A stretch of DNA of 64,000 bases, from NCBI GenBank assembly GCA_964057225.1, contig CAXKVF010000076.1, forward strand, positions 558,001-622,000, in the 5' to 3' direction. The DNA comes from Auanema rhodensis (lineage: Eukaryota; Nematoda; Chromadorea; Rhabditida; Rhabditidae). Both the position numbers and the translations under genes were made by a program. The notes under the pieces are model-generated. The model worked only from the letters and a program-made list of their open reading frames with translations. It did not search any database and was not told where the DNA came from. Numbering within the stretch: position 1 is the first letter of the stretch; the number at the start of each line of letters is the position of its first letter. Below, piece by piece: positions 53,506-64,000 of this stretch.

Positions 53506-55617
53506 AATATTAATAAAAATTTGTTTTTAGACTAATATGGACATGGGGAATCAAATTTTGAAAACCGCATCTCTTTATCTTTCACGTGAAGCGAGTTACA
53601 TACCAAGTGCACATCACGTGTACATTTAATTAGCATAAATTAAAGTTCACGTAAATTTCAAAGTCATGGTTACCATGAACCAATATCAATAAAAATTTGT
53701 TTTTAGACTAATATGGACATGGGGAATCTAATTTTGAAAACCGCATCACTTTATCTTTCACGTGAAGCGAGTTACATACCAAGTGCACATCACGTGTACA
53801 TTTAATTAGCATAAATTAAAGTTCACGTAAATTTCAAAGTCATGGTTACCATGCACCAATATCAATAAAAATTTGTTTTTAGACTAATATGGACATGGGG
53901 AATCTAATGTTGAAAACCGCATCTTTTTATCTTTCACGTGAAGCGAGTTACATACCAAGTGCACATCACGTGTACATTTAATTAGCATAAATTAAAGTTC
54001 ACGTAAATTTCAAAGTCATGGTTACCATGAACCAATATCAATAAAAATTTGTTTTTAGACTAATATGGACATGGGGAATCTAATTTTGAAAACCGCATCT
54101 CTTTATCTTCCACGTGAAGCGAGTTACATACCAAGTGCACATCACGTGTACATTTAATTAGCATAAATTAAAGTTCACGTAAATTTCAAAGTCATGGTTA
54201 CCATGAACCAATATCAATAAAAATTTGTTTTTAGACTAATATGGACATGAAGAATCTAATTTTGAAAACCGCATTTCTTTATCTTCCACGTGAAGCGAGT
54301 TACATACCAAGTGCACATCACGTGTACATTTAATTAGCATAAATTAAAGTTCACGTAAATTTCAAAGTCATGGTTACCATGAACCAATATCAATAAAAAT
54401 TTGTTTTTAGACTAATATGGACATGGGGAATCAAATTTTGAAAACCGCATCTCTTTATCTTTCACGTGAAGCGAGTTACATACCAAGTGCACATCACGTG
54501 TACATTTAATTAGCATAAATTAAAGTTCACGTAAATTTCAAAGTCATGGTTACCATGCACCAATATCAATAAAAATTTGTTTTTAGACTAATATGGACAT
54601 GGGGAATCTAATGTTGAAAACCGCATCTTTTTATCTTTCACGTGAAGCGAGTTACATACCAAGTGCACATCACGTGTACATTTAATTAGCATAAATTAAA
54701 GTTCACGTAAATTTCAAAGTCATGGTTACCATGAACCAATATCAATAAAAATTTGTTTTTAGACTAATATGGACATGGGGAATCTAATTTTGAAAACCGC
54801 ATCTCTTTATCTTCCACGTGAAGCGAGTTACATACCAAGTGCACATCACGTGTACATTTAATTAGCATAAATTAAAGTTCACGTAAATTTCAAAGTCATG
54901 GTTACCATGAACCAATATCAATAAAAATTTGTTTTTAGACTAATATGGACATGAAGAATCTAATTTTGAAAACCGCATTTCTTTATCTTCCACGTGAAGC
55001 GAGTTACATACCAAGTGCACATCACGTGTACATTTAATTAGCATAAATTAAAGTTCACGTAAATTTCAAAGTCATGGTTACCATGAACCAATATCAATAA
55101 AAATTTGTTTTTAGACTAATATGGACATGGGGAATCAAATTTTGAAAACCGCATCTCTTTATCTTTCACGTGAAGCGAGTTACATACCAAGTGCACATCA
55201 CGTGTACATTTAATTAGCATAAATTAAAGTTCACGTAAATTTCAAAGTCATGGTTACCATGAACCAATATCAATAAAAATTTGTTTTTAGACTAATATGT
55301 ACATGGGGAATCTAATTTTGAAAACCGCAGTTCTTTATCTTTCACGTGAAGCGAGTTACATACCAAGCGCACATCACGTGTACATTTAATTAGCATAAAT
55401 TAAAGTTCACGTAAATTTCAAAGTCATGGTTACCATGCACCAATATCTATAAAAATTTGTTTTTAGACTAATATGTACATGGGGAATCTAATTTTGAAAA
55501 CCGCATTTCTTTATCTTTCACGTGAAGCGAGTTACATACCAAGTGCACATCACGTGTACATTTAATTAGCATAAATTAAAGTTCACGTAAATTTCAAAGT
55601 CATGGTTACCATGCACC
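53506..55617. repeat. Block A, copy 1 (12 monomers, 2112 bp) containing a 4-mer
   Basis: The order is aatattaat/T48A, T67A, then two 704-bp 4-mers (T52G with C68T; T77C; G41A/G42A catgaag with T77C; T48A) at 53858-54561 and 54562-55265, then two G35T monomers, the first with caagcgcac (near 55366). The block recurs at 58434-60545, 4928 bp (28 units) to the right. Private changes are gcagttc (near 55328) and tctataaa (near 55446). Confidence 0.87.
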
Positions 55618-57025
55618 AATATCAATAAAAATCTGTTTTTAGACTAATATGGACATGGGGAATCTAATTTTGAAAACCGCATCTCTTTATCTTTCACGTG
55701 AAACGAGTTACATATCAAGTGCACATCACGTGTACATTTAATTAGCATAAATTAAAGTTCACGTAAATTTCAAAGTCATGGTTACCATTAACCAATATCA
55801 ATAAAAATTTGTTTTTAGACTAATATGGACATGGGGAATCTAATTTTGAAAACCGCATCTCTTTATCTTTCACGTGAAGCGAGTTACATACCAAGTGCAC
55901 ATCACGTGTACATTTAATTAGCATAAATTAAAGTTCACGTAAATTTCAAAGTCATGGTTACCATGCACCAATATCAATAAAAATTTGTTTTTAGACTAAT
56001 ATGGACATGGGGAATCTAATTTTGAAAACCGCATCTCTTTATCTTTCACGTGAAGCGAGTTACATACCAAGTGCACATCACGTGCACATTTAATTAGCAT
56101 AAATTAAAGTTCACGTAAATTTCAAAGTCATGGTTACCATGCACCAATATCAATAAAAATTTGTTTTTAGACTAATATGGACATGGGAAATCTAATGTTG
56201 AAAACCGCATCTCTTTATCTTTCACGTGAAGCGAGTTACATACCAAGTGCACATCACGTGTACATTTAATTAGCATAAATTAAAGTTCACGTAAATTTCA
56301 AAGTCATGGTTACCATGAACCAATATCAATAAAAATTTGTTTTTAGACTAATATGTACATGGGGAATCTAATTTTGAAAACCGCATCTCTTTATCTTTCA
56401 CGTGAAGCGAGTTACATACCAAGTGCACATCACGTGTACAATTAATTAGCATAAATTAAAGTTCACGTAAATTTCAAAGTCATGGTTACCATGAACCAAT
56501 ATCAATAAAAATTTGTTTTTAGACTAATATGGACATGGGGAATCTAATTTTGAAAACCGCATTTCTTTATCTTTCACGTGAAGCGAGTTACATACCAAGT
56601 GCACATCACGTGTACATTTAATTAGCATAAATTAAAGTTCACGTAAATTTCAAAGTCATGGTTACCATGAACCAATATCAATAAAAATTTGTTTTTAGAC
56701 TAATATGGACATGGGGAATCAAATTTTGAAAACCGCATCTCTTTATCTTTCACGTGAAGCGAGTTACATACCAAGTGCACATCACGTGTACATTTAATTA
56801 GCATAAATTAAAGTTAACGTAAATTTCAAAGTCATGGTTACCATGAACCAATATCAATAAAAATTTGTTTTTAGACTAATATGGACATGGGGAATCTAAT
56901 TTTGAAAACCGCATTTCTTTATCTTTCACGTGAAGCGAGTTACATACCAAGTGCACATCACGTGTACATTTAATTAGCATAAATTAAAGTTCACGTAAAT
57001 TTCAAAGTCATGGTTACCATGCACC
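55618..57025. repeat. Block B, copy 1 (8-mer, 1408 bp)
   Basis: The order is T16C/G86A/C98T, consensus, T116C, T52G (with gggaaatct in this copy), G35T/T120A, C66T, T48A (with gttaacgta near 56813), C66T. The next copy follows immediately. Confidence 0.88.
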
Positions 57026-58433
57026 AATATCAATAAAAATCTGTTTTTAGACTTATATGGACATGGGGAATCTAATTTTGAAAACCGCATCTCTTTATCT
57101 TTCACGTGAAACGAGTTACATATCAAGTGCACATCACGTGTACATTTAATTAGCATAAATTAAAGTTCACGTAAATTTCAAAGTCATGGTTACCATTAAC
57201 CAATATCAATAAAAATTTGTTTTTAGACTAATATGGACATGGGGAATCTAATTTTGAAAACCGCATCTCTTTATCTTTCACGTGAAGCGAGTTACATACC
57301 AAGTGCACATCACGTGTACATTTAATTAGCATAAATTAAAGTTCACGTAAATTTCAAAGTCATGGTTACCATGCACCAATATCAATAAAAATTTGTTTTT
57401 AGACTAATATGGACATGGGGAATCTAATTTTGAAAACCGCATCTCTTTATCTTTCACGTGAAGCGAGTTACATACCAAGTGCACATCACGTGCACATTTA
57501 ATTAGCATAAATTAAAGTTCACGTAAATTTCAAAGTCATGGTTACCATGCACCAATATCAATAAAAATTTGTTTTTAGACTAATATGGACATGGGGAATC
57601 TAATGTTGAAAACCGCATCTCTTTATCTTTCACGTGAAGCGAGTTACATACCAAGTGCACATCACGTGTACATTTAATTAGCATAAATTAAAGTTCACGT
57701 AAATTTCAAAGTCATGGTTACCATGAACCAATATCAATAAAAATTTGTTTTTAGACTAATATGTACATGGGGAATCTAATTTTGAAAACCGCATCTCTTT
57801 ATCTTTCACGTGAAGCGAGTTACATACCAAGTGCACATCACGTGTACAATTAATTAGCATAAATTAAAGTTCACGTAAATTTCAAAGTCATGGTTACCAT
57901 GAACCAATATCAATAAAAATTTGTTTTTAGACTAATATGGACATGGGGAATCTAATTTTGAAAACCGCATTTCTTTATCTTTCACGTGAAGCGAGTTACA
58001 TACCAAGTGCACATCACGTGTACATTTAATTAGCATAAATTAAAGTTCACGTAAATTTCAAAGTCATGGTTACCATGAACCAATATCAATAAAAATTTGT
58101 TTTTAGACTAATATGGACATGGGGAATCAAATTTTGAAAACCGCATCTCTTTATCTTTCACGTGAAGCGAGTTACATACCAAGTGCACATCACGTGTACA
58201 TTTAATTAGCATAAATTAAAGTTCACGTAAATTTCAAAGTCATGGTTACCATGAACCAATATCAATAAAAATTTGTTTTTAGACTAATATGGACATGGGG
58301 AATCTAATTTTGAAAACCGCATTTCTTTATCTTTCACGTGAAGCGAGTTACATACCAAGTGCACATCACGTGTACATTTAATTAGCATAAATTAAAGTTC
58401 ACGTAAATTTCAAAGTCATGGTTACCATGAACC
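57026..58433. repeat. Block B, copy 2 (8-mer, 1408 bp)
   Basis: Same eight-unit order as the preceding block. The first monomer carries agacttatatgg (near 57050), a change found elsewhere only at 62130, which links this copy to the third B block 5104 bp (29 units) away. Confidence 0.88.
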
Positions 58434-60545
58434 AATATTAATAAAAATTTGTTTTTAGACTAATATGGACATGGGGAATCAAATTTTGAAAACCGCATCT
58501 CTTTATCTTTCACGTGAAGCGAGTTACATACCAAGTGCACATCACGTGTACATTTAATTAGCATAAATTAAAGTTCACGTAAATTTCAAAGTCATGGTTA
58601 CCATGAACCAATATCAATAAAAATTTGTTTTTAGACTAATATGGACATGGGGAATCTAATTTTGAAAACCGCATCACTTTATCTTTCACGTGAAGCGAGT
58701 TACATACCAAGTGCACATCACGTGTACATTTAATTAGCATAAATTAAAGTTCACGTAAATTTCAAAGTCATGGTTACCATGCACCAATATCAATAAAAAT
58801 TTGTTTTTAGACTAATATGGACATGGGGAATCTAATGTTGAAAACCGCATCTTTTTATCTTTCACGTGAAGCGAGTTACATACCAAGTGCACATCACGTG
58901 TACATTTAATTAGCATAAATTAAAGTTCACGTAAATTTCAAAGTCATGGTTACCATGAACCAATATCAATAAAAATTTGTTTTTAGACTAATATGGACAT
59001 GGGGAATCTAATTTTGAAAACCGCATCTCTTTATCTTCCACGTGAAGCGAGTTACATACCAAGTGCACATCACGTGTACATTTAATTAGCATAAATTAAA
59101 GTTCACGTAAATTTCAAAGTCATGGTTACCATGAACCAATATCAATAAAAATTTGTTTTTAGACTAATATGGACATGAAGAATCTAATTTTGAAAACCGC
59201 ATTTCTTTATCTTCCACGTGAAGCGAGTTACATACCAAGTGCACATCACGTGTACATTTAATTAGCATAAATTAAAGTTCACGTAAATTTCAAAGTCATG
59301 GTTACCATGAACCAATATCAATAAAAATTTGTTTTTAGACTAATATGGACATGGGGAATCAAATTTTGAAAACCGCATCTCTTTATCTTTCACGTGAAGC
59401 GAGTTACATACCAAGTGCACATCACGTGTACATTTAATTAGCATAAATTAAAGTTCACGTAAATTTCAAAGTCATGGTTACCATGCACCAATATCAATAA
59501 AAATTTGTTTTTAGACTAATATGGACATGGGGAATCTAATGTTGAAAACCGCATCTTTTTATCTTTCACGTGAAGCGAGTTACATACCAAGTGCACATCA
59601 CGTGTACATTTAATTAGCATAAATTAAAGTTCACGTAAATTTCAAAGTCATGGTTACCATGAACCAATATCAATAAAAATTTGTTTTTAGACTAATATGG
59701 ACATGGGGAATCTAATTTTGAAAACCGCATCTCTTTATCTTCCACGTGAAGCGAGTTACATACCAAGTGCACATCACGTGTACATTTAATTAGCATAAAT
59801 TAAAGTTCACGTAAATTTCAAAGTCATGGTTACCATGAACCAATATCAATAAAAATTTGTTTTTAGACTAATATGGACATGACGAATCTAATTTTGAAAA
59901 CCGCATTTCTTTATCTTCCACGTGAAGCGAGTTACATACCAAGTGCACATCACGTGTACATTTAATTAGCATAAATTAAAGTTCACGTAAATTTCAAAGT
60001 CATGGTTACCATGAACCAATATCAATAAAAATTTGTTTTTAGACTAATATGGACATGGGGAATCAAATTTTGAAAACCGCATCTCTTTATCTTTCACGTG
60101 AAGCGAGTTACATACCAAGTGCACATCACGTGTACATTTAATTAGCATAAATTAAAGTTCACGTAAATTTCAAAGTCATGGTTACCATGAACCAATATCA
60201 ATAAAAATTTGTTTTTAGACTAATATGTACATGGGGAATCTAATTTTGAAAACCGCATTTCTTTATCTTTCACGTGAAGCGAGTTACATACCAAGCGCAC
60301 ATCACGTGTACATTTAATTAGCATAAATTAAAGTTCACGTAAATTTCAAAGTCATGGTTACCATGCACCAATATCAATAAAAATTTGTTTTTAGACTAAT
60401 ATGTACATGGGGAATCTAATTTTGAAAACCGCATTTCTTTATCTTTCACGTGAAGCGAGTTACATACCAAGTGCACATCACGTGTACATTTAATTAGCAT
60501 AAATTAAAGTTCACGTAAATTTCAAAGTCATGGTTACCATGAACC
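58434..60545. repeat. Block A, copy 2 (12 monomers, 2112 bp)
   Basis: Reproduces block A copy 1 unit by unit at +4928, including aatattaat, both 4-mers and caagcgcac (near 60295). The second catgaag of copy 1 (54914) is catgacg here (59842). Confidence 0.87.
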
Positions 60546-62129
60546 AATATCAATAAAAATTTGTTTTTAGACTAATATGGACATGGGGAATCTAATTTTG
60601 AAAACCGCATCTCTTTATCTTCCACGTGAAGCGAGTTACATACCAAGTGCACATCACGTGTACATTTAATTAGCATAAATTAAAGTTCACGTAAATTTCA
60701 AAGTCATGGTTACCATGAACCAATATCAATAAAAATTTGTTTTTAGACTAATATGGACATGAAGAATCTAATTTTGAAAACCGCATTTCTTTATCTTCCA
60801 CGTGAAGCGAGTTACATACCAAGTGCACATCACGTGTACATTTAATTAGCATAAATTAAAGTTCACGTAAATTTCAAAGTCATGGTTACCATGAACCAAT
60901 ATCAATAAAAATTTGTTTTTAGACTAATATGGACATGGGGAATCAAATTTTGAAAACCGCATCTCTTTATCTTTCACGTGAAGCGAGTTACATACCAAGT
61001 GCACATCACGTGTACATTTAATTAGCATAAATTAAAGTTCACGTAAATTTCAAAGTCATGGTTACCATGCACCAATATCAATAAAAATTTGTTTTTAGAC
61101 TAATATGGACATGGGGAATCTAATGTTGAAAACCGCATCTTTTTATCTTTCACGTGAAGCGAGTTACATACCAAGTGCACATCACGTGTACATTTAATTA
61201 GCATAAATTAAAGTTCACGTAAATTTCAAAGTCATGGTTACCATGAACCAATATCAATAAAAATTTGTTTTTAGACTAATATGGACATGGGGAATCTAAT
61301 TTTGAAAACCGCATCTCTTTATCTTCCACGTGAAGCGAGTTACATACCAAGTGCACATCACGTGTACATTTAATTAGCATAAATTAAAGTTCACGTAAAT
61401 TTCAAAGTCATGGTTACCATGAACCAATATCAATAAAAATTTGTTTTTAGACTAATATGGACATGACGAATCTAATTTTGAAAACCGCATTTCTTTATCT
61501 TCCACGTGAAGCGAGTTACATACCAAGTGCACATCACGTGTACATTTAATTAGCATAAATTAAAGTTCACGTAAATTTCAAAGTCATGGTTACCATGAAC
61601 CAATATCAATAAAAATTTGTTTTTAGACTAATATGGACATGGGGAATCAAATTTTGAAAACCGCATCTCTTTATCTTTCACGTGAAGCGAGTTACATACC
61701 AAGTGCACATCACGTGTACATTTAATTAGCATAAATTAAAGTTCACGTAAATTTCAAAGTCATGGTTACCATGAACCAATATCAATAAAAATTTGTTTTT
61801 AGACTAATATGTACATGGGGAATCTAATTTTGAAAACCGCATTTCTTTATCTTTCACGTGAAGCGAGTTACATACCAAGCGCACATCACGTGTACATTTA
61901 ATTAGCATAAATTAAAGTTCACGTAAATTTCAAAGTCATGGTTACCATGCACCAATATCAATAAAAATTTGTTTTTAGACTAATATGTACATGGGGAATC
62001 TAATTTTGAAAACCGCATTTCTTTATCTTTCACGTGAAGCGAGTTACATACCAAGTGCACATCACGTGTACATTTAATTAGCATAAATTAAAGTTCACGT
62101 AAATTTCAAAGTCATGGTTACCATGCACC
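60546..62129. repeat. Block A', duplication of the last nine monomers of block A (1584 bp)
   Basis: The nine monomers at 58962-60545 are repeated directly at 60546-62129: T77C, catgaag, T48A, T52G, T77C, catgacg, T48A, G35T with caagcgcac, G35T. The catgacg markers are exactly 1584 bp apart (59881 and 61465). Confidence 0.88.
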
Positions 62130-63361
62130 AATATCAATAAAAATCTGTTTTTAGACTTATATGGACATGGGGAATCTAATTTTGAAAACCGCATCTCTTT
62201 ATCTTTCACGTGAAACGAGTTACATATCAAGTGCACATCACGTGTACATTTAATTAGCATAAATTAAAGTTCACGTAAATTTCAAAGTCATGGTTACCAT
62301 TAACCAATATCAATAAAAATTTGTTTTTAGACTAATATGGACATGGGGAATCTAATTTTGAAAACCGCATCTCTTTATCTTTCACGTGAAGCGAGTTACA
62401 TACCAAGTGCACATCACGTGTACATTTAATTAGCATAAATTAAAGTTCACGTAAATTTCAAAGTCATGGTTACCATGCACCAATATCAATAAAAATTTGT
62501 TTTTAGACTAATATGGACATGGGGAATCTAATTTTGAAAACCGCATCTCTTTATCTTTCACGTGAAGCGAGTTACATACCAAGTGCACATCACGTGCACA
62601 TTTAATTAGCATAAATTAAAGTTCACGTAAATTTCAAAGTCATGGTTACCATGCACCAATATCAATAAAAATTTGTTTTTAGACTAATATGGACATGGGG
62701 AATCTAATGTTGAAAACCGCATCTCTTTATCTTTCACGTGAAGCGAGTTACATACCAAGTGCACATCACGTGTACATTTAATTAGCATAAATTAAAGTTC
62801 ACGTAAATTTCAAAGTCATGGTTACCATGAACCAATATCAATAAAAATTTGTTTTTAGACTAATATGTACATGGGGAATCTAATTTTGAAAACCGCATCT
62901 CTTTATCTTTCACGTGAAGCGAGTTACATACCAAGTGCACATCACGTGTACAATTAATTAGCATAAATTAAAGTTCACGTAAATTTCAAAGTCATGGTTA
63001 CCATGAACCAATATCAATAAAAATTTGTTTTTAGACTAATATGGACATGGGGAATCTAATTTTGAAAACCGCATTTCTTTATCTTTCACGTGAAGCGAGT
63101 TACATACCAAGTGCACATCACGTGTACATTTAATTAGCATAAATTAAAGTTCACGTAAATTTCAAAGTCATGGTTACCATGAACCAATATCAATAAAAAT
63201 TTGTTTTTAGACTAATATGGACATGGGGAATCAAATTTTGAAAACCGCATCTCTTTATCTTTCACGTGAAGCGAGTTACATACCAAGTGCACATCACGTG
63301 TACATTTAATTAGCATAAATTAAAGTTCACGTAAATTTCAAAGTCATGGTTACCATGAACC
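62130..63361. repeat. Block B, copy 3 (seven monomers, truncated)
   Basis: Repeats 57026-58257 at +5104, including agacttatatgg (near 62154), gaaacgag, T116C, T52G, T120A, C66T and T48A. The eighth unit of B and the first unit of A are missing. The junction lies between two similar T48A monomers, consistent with an unequal exchange there. Confidence 0.86.
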
Positions 63362-63889
63362 AATATCAATAAAAATTTGTTTTTAGACTAATATGGACAT
63401 GGGGAATCTAATTTTGAAAACCGCATCACTTTATCTTTCACGTGAAGCGAGTTACATACCAAGTGCACATCACGTGTACATTTAATTAGCATAAATTAAA
63501 GTTCACGTAAATTTCAAAGTCATGGTTACCATGCACCAATATCAATAAAAATTTGTTTTTAGACTAATATGGACATGGGGAATCTAATGTTGAAAACCGC
63601 ATCTTTTTATCTTTCACGTGAAGCGAGTTACATACCAAGTGCACATCACGTGTACATTTAATTAGCATAAATTAAAGTTCACGTAAATTTCAAAGTCATG
63701 GTTACCATGAACCAATATCAATAAAAATTTGTTTTTAGACTAATATGGACATGGGGAATCTAATTTTGAAAACCGCATCTCTTTATCTTTCACGTGAAGC
63801 GAGTTACATACCAAGTGCACATCACGTGTACATTTAATTAGCATAAATTAAAGTTCACGTAAATTTCAAAGTCATGGTTACCATGAACC
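63362..63889. repeat. Start of a further block A (three monomers)
   Basis: T67A (63362) and T52G/C68T (63538) match the second and third monomers of block A. The next monomer (63714) has consensus cttt where A has T77C. Confidence 0.75.
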
Positions 63890-64000
63890 AATATCAATAA
63901 AAATTTGTTTTTAGACTAATATGGACATGGGGAATCTAATTTTGAAAACCGCATTTCTTTATCTTCCACGTGAAGCGAGTTACATACCAAGTGCACATCA
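63890..64000. repeat. Partial monomer at the right edge
   Basis: The first 111 bp of a monomer with C66T and T77C, cut off by the end of the window at m111. The array continues beyond it. Confidence 0.95.

Larger units (their letters stand above)
1..64000. repeat. Tandem satellite DNA array, 176-bp monomer, 363 complete copies
   Basis: The window is one continuous head-to-tail array. With a unit starting at AATATCAATA, starts fall at 3, 179, 355, 531, 706, 882 and so on to 63890. The distance from 3 to 63890, corrected for the seven length-variant monomers, is exactly 363 x 176. Every monomer has the same orientation, and I saw no insertion, inversion or foreign spacer. The consensus is about 32% G+C with five CpG sites. 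Positions 1-2 are the end of the preceding monomer. Unit size near one nucleosome plus linker, array size and HOR structure match centromeric or pericentromeric satellites of eukaryotes. The centromere role is inferred, since nothing in the sequence proves CENH3/CENP-A binding. A subtelomeric or knob-like heterochromatin block is the main alternative. Confidence 0.98.

Noticed and set aside
56974-57156. 60-codon minus-strand ORF as a protein-coding gene
   Set aside because: It lies wholly inside two satellite monomers, exists only because one substitution removes a stop codon, has no recognisable domain or start context, and is duplicated only as part of the repeat.
62078-62260. Second identical 60-codon minus-strand ORF
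   Set aside because: It is an exact copy of the frame at 56974-57156 created by the 5104-bp satellite duplication; repetition here is not evidence of selection on a protein.
1-64000. CRISPR array
   Set aside because: Units are 176 bp and contiguous, without short repeats alternating with unique spacers, and there are no cas genes.
1-64000. CENP-B box
   Set aside because: The mammalian core pattern (TTCG, four bases, A, two bases, CGGG) is absent. The left-hand T17C monomers contain TTCG (for example at 191), but no CGGG follows at the right spacing.
1-64000. Telomeric repeats or rDNA intergenic spacer
   Set aside because: No TTTAGGG, TTAGGG or related short tandem runs, and no rRNA gene sequence, are visible; the unit is a single complex 176-bp monomer.
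1-64000. Polyadenylation signals (AATAAA at m7-12) or TATA-like promoters in each monomer
   Set aside because: Such A/T-rich hexamers are expected by chance in a 68% A+T repeat, and there is no associated gene or transcript evidence.
1-64000. Transposable element, LTR or target-site duplication within the array
   Set aside because: The repeat register is unbroken; apart from seven monomers differing by 1 or 2 bp, every unit is 176 bp, leaving no room for an insertion.

Overview
The whole 64 kb window is a single, uninterrupted tandem satellite DNA array. By hand alignment it holds 363 complete head-to-tail monomers (positions 3-63889) plus a 111-bp partial monomer at the right edge. All monomers lie in the same orientation. 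The consensus monomer is 176 bp and about 32% G+C (57 of 176 positions). I see no gene, RNA gene, transposon, inversion or unrelated spacer. This is eukaryotic heterochromatin, most likely centromeric or pericentromeric. A nucleosome-sized 176-bp unit is typical of plant centromere satellites but also occurs in animals, so the sequence does not fix the species. Monomer coordinates below (m1-m176) start at the AATATCAATA of each unit.

The monomer carries three TCACGT elements (m77, m109 and m142, about 32-33 bp apart). It also carries a 10-bp palindrome TTCACGTGAA (m76-85), a 7+7-bp dyad (m120-139) and a 13-bp dyad CATGGT-T-ACCATG (m160-172). Variation is concentrated in m16-m104 and at m172-173, while m117-m171 is almost invariant. 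Length is tightly fixed: 356 of 363 monomers are exactly 176 bp. The seven exceptions appear to come from only four indel events, three of which were copied by local duplication.

Sequence variants mark a patchwork of higher-order repeats (HORs) with changing period. From left to right: a 5-mer of 879 bp (179-1936); a 4-mer of 706 bp (2465-3876); a 16-mer of 2815 bp followed by a 15-monomer deletion version (4053-9506); a mosaic with local 2-, 4-, 5-, 6-, 7- and 15-monomer periods (9507-29922); a 23-mer of 4048 bp followed by a 22-monomer version (29923-37842); nested 14- and 24-monomer duplications (40131-45409); three 10-mers of 1760 bp (47874-53153); and a right-hand domain built from two blocks, A and B, in the order A-B-B-A-A'-B-A (53506-64000). 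Several junctions contain hybrid monomers, as expected from unequal crossover or gene conversion inside a monomer.

The two 60-codon minus-strand open frames (56974-57156 and 62078-62260) are copies of one chance ORF. A single base change removes a stop codon, and the 29-monomer duplication copied it. They are not genes. Counts and boundaries come from reading by eye. Monomer starts were checked arithmetically against the 176-bp register, but a self-alignment would be needed to confirm every variant.
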